Below, one piece after another: positions 6,693 through 11,094 of a stretch of DNA of 11,094 bases. Location of the stretch: positions 1 through 11,094 of the forward strand of contig JAQBVH010000040.1 in assembly GCA_027623615.1 (NCBI GenBank), written 5' to 3'. The notes beneath the pieces are model-generated. The model was not told the origin of the DNA. It ran no database searches and was given only the letters and a program-made list of their open reading frames with translations. Each line of letters begins with the position of its first letter. The stretch's first letter is position 1. This DNA comes from Planctomycetota bacterium (GTDB lineage: Bacteria > Planctomycetota > UBA1135 > GCA-002686595). The position numbers and the translations under genes were made by a program.

Positions 6693-6721
6693 AGTATAGG
6701 TACGCCCCCAGAGGGCGTCCA
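6693..6721 (-). promoter_or_regulatory. Candidate sigma70-type promoter of the tpiA operon
   Basis: On the minus strand TGGACG (6721-6716, 4 of 6 to TTGACA) and TATACT (6698-6693, 5 of 6 to TATAAT) are separated by exactly 17 bp. The expected start of transcription would leave a leader of roughly 20 nt before the tpiA ATG. AT-rich hexamers are rare in this GC-rich window, which strengthens the match. It has not been tested against background frequency. Confidence 0.55.
6702..6718. promoter_or_regulatory. Perfect inverted repeat ACGCCC-N5-GGGCGT, candidate operator
   Basis: A 6-bp perfect dyad with a 5-nt spacer sits in the 81-bp gap between tpiA and the divergent HD-hydrolase gene. It fills most of the spacer between the -35 and -10 boxes of the tpiA promoter and just touches the -35. 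A regulator bound there would be placed to block RNA polymerase, possibly for both directions. The repeat is seen directly; operator function is inferred, and GC-rich DNA yields such dyads by chance. Confidence 0.35.
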
Positions 6722-6747
6722 TCGCCCCACCACGACCAGCAACCTCC

Positions 6748-7299
6748 ATGCTCGATCCCCTCCTGCGCCTGCTCCCCCTGGATTCCCTGCCCCGCACCGG
6801 CTGGGTGCTCGCTGGGGTCCCGGCCCCCGAATCGATCGCGGGTCACGTCCTCGGGGCGGCCCATCTGGGTCTGGCCCTGGCCGCGTGCCTCGATCCTCCC
6901 GTGGATCAGGGCCGGCTCCTGGGCATGATCCTGGTCCATGACCTGGCCGAGGCCGCCAGCGGGGACCTGCCCCAGGTCGCGGGCCGAGCCCTGCCCGAGG
7001 GGGCCAAGGCGGCCATGGAGGACACCCTGGCCCGCGGATTGGCCGGTCCCTTGGGCCTCGAGAGCCTCTGGGAAGAGTACGTCGCCGCCGCAACCCGCGA
7101 GGCCCGGCTCGCTCGCCTCTGCGACAAGCTCCAGCTCGGCGTGCGCCTGGTCGGGTACCTGCGCGCCGGTCAGGCGGGGCTCGACGACTTCCGGGGTGGG
7201 CTCGAGGACCTCGACTGCGCCGAGTTCCCCCCCGCCGCGGCGCTGCAGCGCGAGATCCTCGCCGCGATCGACGGTGGAGACGGCCCGCCGAGCGGGTAG
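6748..7299 (+). CDS. HD-domain hydrolase, YfbR/HDDC2-like nucleotidase family
   Basis: Metal-dependent phosphohydrolase of the HD superfamily, 183 residues. It resembles the YfbR/HDDC2 group, whose characterised members remove the phosphate from deoxynucleoside 5'-monophosphates. Seen in order: RTGW (16-19, matching the Arg-Trp substrate loop), ESIAGH (28-33, usually ESVAEH), the HD pair in LVHDLAEAASGDLPQ (His64, Asp65, Glu68) and RLCDKLQLGV with Asp126. The metal set His33, His64, Asp65, Asp126 is complete. The Gly in place of Glu before His33 is unusual. The ATG at 6748 lacks a visible Shine-Dalgarno site. It is divergent from tpiA and 9 nt upstream of the next gene, so the two are probably co-transcribed. 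The substrate is inferred from family only. Confidence 0.8.
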   Translation: MLDPLLRLLPLDSLPRTGWVLAGVPAPESIAGHVLGAAHLGLALAACLDPPVDQGRLLGMILVHDLAEAASGDLPQVAGRALPEGAKAAMEDTLARGLAGPLGLESLWEEYVAAATREARLARLCDKLQLGVRLVGYLRAGQAGLDDFRGGLEDLDCAEFPPAAALQREILAAIDGGDGPPSG

Positions 7300-7308
7300 G
7301 GTCCCTCC

Positions 7309-8286
7309 GTGCGCGCCTCCCATTGGATCGCCCTGGCCGGCCTGATCACCCTCGCTGTGGTGCTCGGGCTCGCGTCGCGGGACACCCCGCCGCTCCAGGC
7401 CAGCTTTGGGCGGGCCCCCGAGGAGACCGAGCTGGCCGTGCCGGACCTTGGAACCGGGGACACGCTCTTCGAGGGTCGCCTGCTCGGTCCGGACGACCGC
7501 TCCGTCGGTGGAGCGACCGTGCACGTGGTCCAGCGCGGCCGCCCGATCTGGGCCTTCACCGACGGGGACGGCGCCTTCGAGATGTCGGACCTGTGGTCCG
7601 GGCCGGTAGAGGTCGCGGTCCACGCCCCCGGCTTCCAGGCGGCGCTCGTGCCGAGCGAGGTCGGCATCGGGCCGGTCGAGCTGCGCATCACCGACCGACT
7701 GCCGGATCCAGAGCCCTTCGCCCAACCGGGACAGGGGGACGTCTTCGGCCGGGTCATCGCGCCGGGGCACGACCTCGCGGGGTTCGAGGTCTTCCTCCTC
7801 CCCGCCGCTGCACCGACCGAACAGGGCACCGGCGTCCCGCGTCGCACGCGCTGCGCCGCCGACGGAACCTTCGCCCTCGACGCGGTCACCCACGCCGAGT
7901 ACGAGCTGCGCGTGCTGCCCCCCTGGGCAGCCGGCGGCTCGTGGCCGGACCTGATGACCGGGCTGGACCAGGACCCGGTGCGCATCCTGCATCCCCAGGC
8001 CGCCCCGCTCGAGGTGCCGCTCGCCGCCGGCTCGATCGCCGGCCAGGCCTTCGAACTCCAGGGTGGCGATCCGCTGGCGGGAGCGATGGTGGTCGTCCTG
8101 CCCGTCCCCGGACCCTCGGCCGCCACCACCCGTCGCTTCCCCCCCGTGCGCACGGACGACAAGGGCGCCTACCGCGTGCCGTGGCTACCGCCGGGTCGGT
8201 ATCACGTGATCCTCACCGCCGGTCAGGAACGACGCGAAGGCGAGGTCGACGTGCCCGCCGGCGGCGTCGCCGACCCGGGGTTGTGA
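7309..8286 (+). CDS. Membrane-anchored protein with three carboxypeptidase-regulatory-like modules
   Basis: I do not recognise a specific function. The 325-residue protein has a short start (MRASHW), one hydrophobic segment (7-22) acting as a signal anchor or signal peptide with no lipobox, then a polar exported region. Three beta-sandwich modules of the carboxypeptidase-regulatory-like type are visible at about 53-112, 143-207 and 240-320. Each has the pattern G.V....G.pl.GA.V, then TD.dG.F or TDDKGAY, then a final strand ending in a PG..V-like turn (clearest in RTDDKGAYRVPWLPPGRYHV). Such modules usually act as structural or binding domains in envelope proteins. There are only two Cys-free stretches of interest and no catalytic motif. 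The GTG start at 7309 has a weak TAGGG 7 nt upstream. It follows the HD gene by 9 nt and ends at a hairpin shared with the convergent gene. Confidence 0.7.
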   Translation: MRASHWIALAGLITLAVVLGLASRDTPPLQASFGRAPEETELAVPDLGTGDTLFEGRLLGPDDRSVGGATVHVVQRGRPIWAFTDGDGAFEMSDLWSGPVEVAVHAPGFQAALVPSEVGIGPVELRITDRLPDPEPFAQPGQGDVFGRVIAPGHDLAGFEVFLLPAAAPTEQGTGVPRRTRCAADGTFALDAVTHAEYELRVLPPWAAGGSWPDLMTGLDQDPVRILHPQAAPLEVPLAAGSIAGQAFELQGGDPLAGAMVVVLPVPGPSAATTRRFPPVRTDDKGAYRVPWLPPGRYHVILTAGQERREGEVDVPAGGVADPGL

Positions 8287-8327
8287 CGCTCATCGAATGA
8301 GGCCCATGCAGGGCGAGCGTCTCCATG

Positions 8328-8353
8328 CTCCACCTGGAAGAAGCCAGATGGAG
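8328..8353. terminator. Hairpin between convergent genes, possible two-way terminator
   Basis: CTCCACCTGG and CCAGATGGAG form a 10-bp stem with one C-A mismatch around a 6-nt AAGAAG loop. It lies in the 134-bp gap between two convergent genes, where a terminator for both would be expected. There is no T-run on either side, so it is not a classic intrinsic terminator. The pairing is seen; the role is inferred. Confidence 0.45.
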
Positions 8354-8420
8354 GCGGCAAGGACTACGAGATCCCCTACGGCGATCAGCAGGTGCGTGCG
8401 CTTCAAGGCGCCTGGAGCAT

Positions 8421-10181
<1,761 letters not shown>

Positions 10182-10196
10182 CACGGGTTCAGGTTA

Positions 10197-10214
10197 GTGC
10201 CGGGGTCCGGGCAC
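10197..10214. promoter_or_regulatory. Imperfect 18-bp dyad in the divergent intergenic region
   Basis: GTGCCGGGGTCCGGGCAC pairs at 7 of 9 positions across its centre. It lies 15 bp upstream of the redoxin-fusion start and about 85 bp upstream of the cysteine desulfurase start, where an operator could sit. No strong promoter boxes were seen nearby, and GC-rich sequence makes chance dyads common. Confidence 0.25.
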
Positions 10215-10299
10215 ATGCGCGGATTCTCATCCCGGCGCCTCTCGGAAGGTCCAGGTCGGCTGCCCGACGGCCTGCGATCCGCTATCCTCACCCGGTCCG

Positions 10300-11094
10300 A
10301 TGCAGCCCGTCTATCTCGACAACGCCGCCACCACCCCCCTCGCTCCGGAGGTGCGCGAGGCGCTCGCCCCCTTCCTGGACGCGGAGTTCGGGAACCCCTC
10401 CTCCCGGCACCGCCTGGGGGTCCACGCCGCCGAGGGCATCGACCGGGCGCGCAGCGCGCTCGCCCGGGCCGTCGGCGGGCGCCCCGCGGACGTCCTCTTC
10501 ACCTCCGGCGGGACCGAGGCCAACAACCTGGCTGTCCTCGGCGCCGCCCGCGCCCGGCGCGCCCACGGAGATGTGGTCGTGGTCGGACCCACCGAGCACC
10601 CCTCGGTGTTCGCCGCGGCCGAGGCCCTGCGCGAAGAGGGTTTCGAGGTGCGCGTCCTCCAGCTCGACGCGGCCGGCGACCTGGACCTCGACCACGCCGC
10701 GATCCAGCTCGACGAGCGCGTGATCGTCGTCGCGCAGATGCTGGTCAACAACGAGTTCGGCACGATCTACCCCGTGCGCGCCCTCGCGCGGCTCGTGCGC
10801 GCCCGCTGCCCCCGCGCCCACGTGCACGTGGACGGTGTGCAGGCCCTCGGCAAGGTCGAGCTCGACCTGACCGAGCTCGGCGTCGACTCGCTCGCGGTCT
10901 CGGCCCACAAGGTCCACGCGCCCAAGGGCACCGGCGCCCTGATCACCGCCGGCGAACAGCCCCTGCGCCCGCTCGTCTTCGGCGGCGGCCAACAGGGCGG
11001 CGTGCGCCCGGGCACCGAGAACGTCGCCGGCATCGTCGCCTGCGGGGAGGCCGCGCGCCTCGCCGACCGCGAGCTCAGCGAGACGCGTGCGCGG
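10300..11094 (+). CDS. Cysteine desulfurase, NifS/IscS class (C-terminus off right edge)
   Basis: PLP enzyme that takes sulfur from cysteine as a persulfide for iron-sulfur clusters, tRNA thiolation or other thio-cofactors. The first 265 residues are visible out of an expected 380-400. They show YLDNAATTPL at the start, TSGGTEANNLA (68-78), His100 in TEHPSV stacking on PLP, VNNEFGTIYPV, Asp178 and Gln181 in HVDGVQALGK, the Schiff-base Lys204 in SAHKVHAPKGTG, and GGGQQGGVRPGTENVAG (228-244). The RPGTENVAG form and the insert-free N-terminus suggest the NifS/IscS group rather than SufS. The catalytic Cys loop lies outside the window, so IscS, NifS and tRNA-specific enzymes cannot be told apart. 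Position 232 has Gln where the family usually has Glu. The ATG at 10300 has no Shine-Dalgarno site. Neighbours do not reveal a dedicated pathway, because the right side is cut. Confidence 0.93.
   Translation, partial: MQPVYLDNAATTPLAPEVREALAPFLDAEFGNPSSRHRLGVHAAEGIDRARSALARAVGGRPADVLFTSGGTEANNLAVLGAARARRAHGDVVVVGPTEHPSVFAAAEALREEGFEVRVLQLDAAGDLDLDHAAIQLDERVIVVAQMLVNNEFGTIYPVRALARLVRARCPRAHVHVDGVQALGKVELDLTELGVDSLAVSAHKVHAPKGTGALITAGEQPLRPLVFGGGQQGGVRPGTENVAGIVACGEAARLADRELSETRAR

Noticed and set aside
6667..7992. Long N-terminal extension of the tpiA frame reaching to 7992
   Set aside because: It would run antisense through the HD gene and much of the modular protein. The TPI family begins just before FVAGNWK, and a promoter lies between.
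7323..8300. Second 325-residue plus-strand open frame inside the modular protein gene
   Set aside because: It is a frame-shifted shadow, very rich in Arg and Gly, with no module pattern. The frame starting at 7309 carries a signal anchor and three recognisable modules.
10283..10288. TATCCT as a -10 box for the cysteine desulfurase gene
   Set aside because: It matches 4 of 6, but there is no acceptable -35 hexamer at 16-18 bp. I mention it only within a finding and do not annotate it as a promoter.

Overview
This is a GC-rich bacterial chromosomal window, carrying mostly housekeeping genes on tightly packed transcription units. No rRNA, tRNA, CRISPR array, insertion sequence or phage gene was seen. 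A member of Planctomycetota is the best guess. The reasons are the run tpiA-secG-yicC-gmk-coaC/coaB, a secreted redoxin / cytochrome c / copper-monooxygenase-like fusion, a sulfatase-fold lipoprotein with TPRs, and carboxypeptidase-regulatory-like modules. Acidobacteriota or Myxococcota remain possible. This is an inference from gene content, not a phylogenetic result.

Layout. On the minus strand, read right to left from 6666, lies a compact seven-gene run with gaps of at most 10 nt or short overlaps: tpiA, secG, yicC, gmk, coaC, coaB and a lipoprotein with a sulfatase/alkaline-phosphatase fold plus TPRs, ending at 1257. After a 172-nt gap the same strand carries the N-terminal part of ftsK, which runs off the left edge. 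Divergent from tpiA, on the plus strand, is a two-gene unit (6748-8286): a YfbR/HDDC2-like HD hydrolase and a membrane-anchored protein with three carboxypeptidase-regulatory-like modules. It converges at a hairpin on a minus-strand gene (8421-10181) for an exported protein joining a thioredoxin-fold domain, a cytochrome c segment and a PHM-like copper domain. Divergent from that gene, a cysteine desulfurase (NifS/IscS class) starts at 10300 and runs off the right edge.

How the genes work together. The minus-strand operon couples central metabolism (triose-phosphate isomerase), protein export (SecG), RNA decay (YicC), GMP phosphorylation (Gmk) and coenzyme A synthesis (CoaC then CoaB, encoded as separate overlapping genes). 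This looks like a growth-linked housekeeping operon, with the lipoprotein as its least expected member. FtsK next to it serves chromosome segregation and division.

I found no convincing unknown system such as a defence island or new RNA. The best leads are a perfect inverted repeat filling the -35/-10 spacer of the tpiA promoter, the Thr-nucleophile sulfatase-fold TPR lipoprotein whose signal peptide is built from a 12-bp tandem repeat, the three-part copper/heme/redoxin protein, and the charge-blocked linker of FtsK. Start codons are uncertain for several genes because Shine-Dalgarno signals are often weak or absent.
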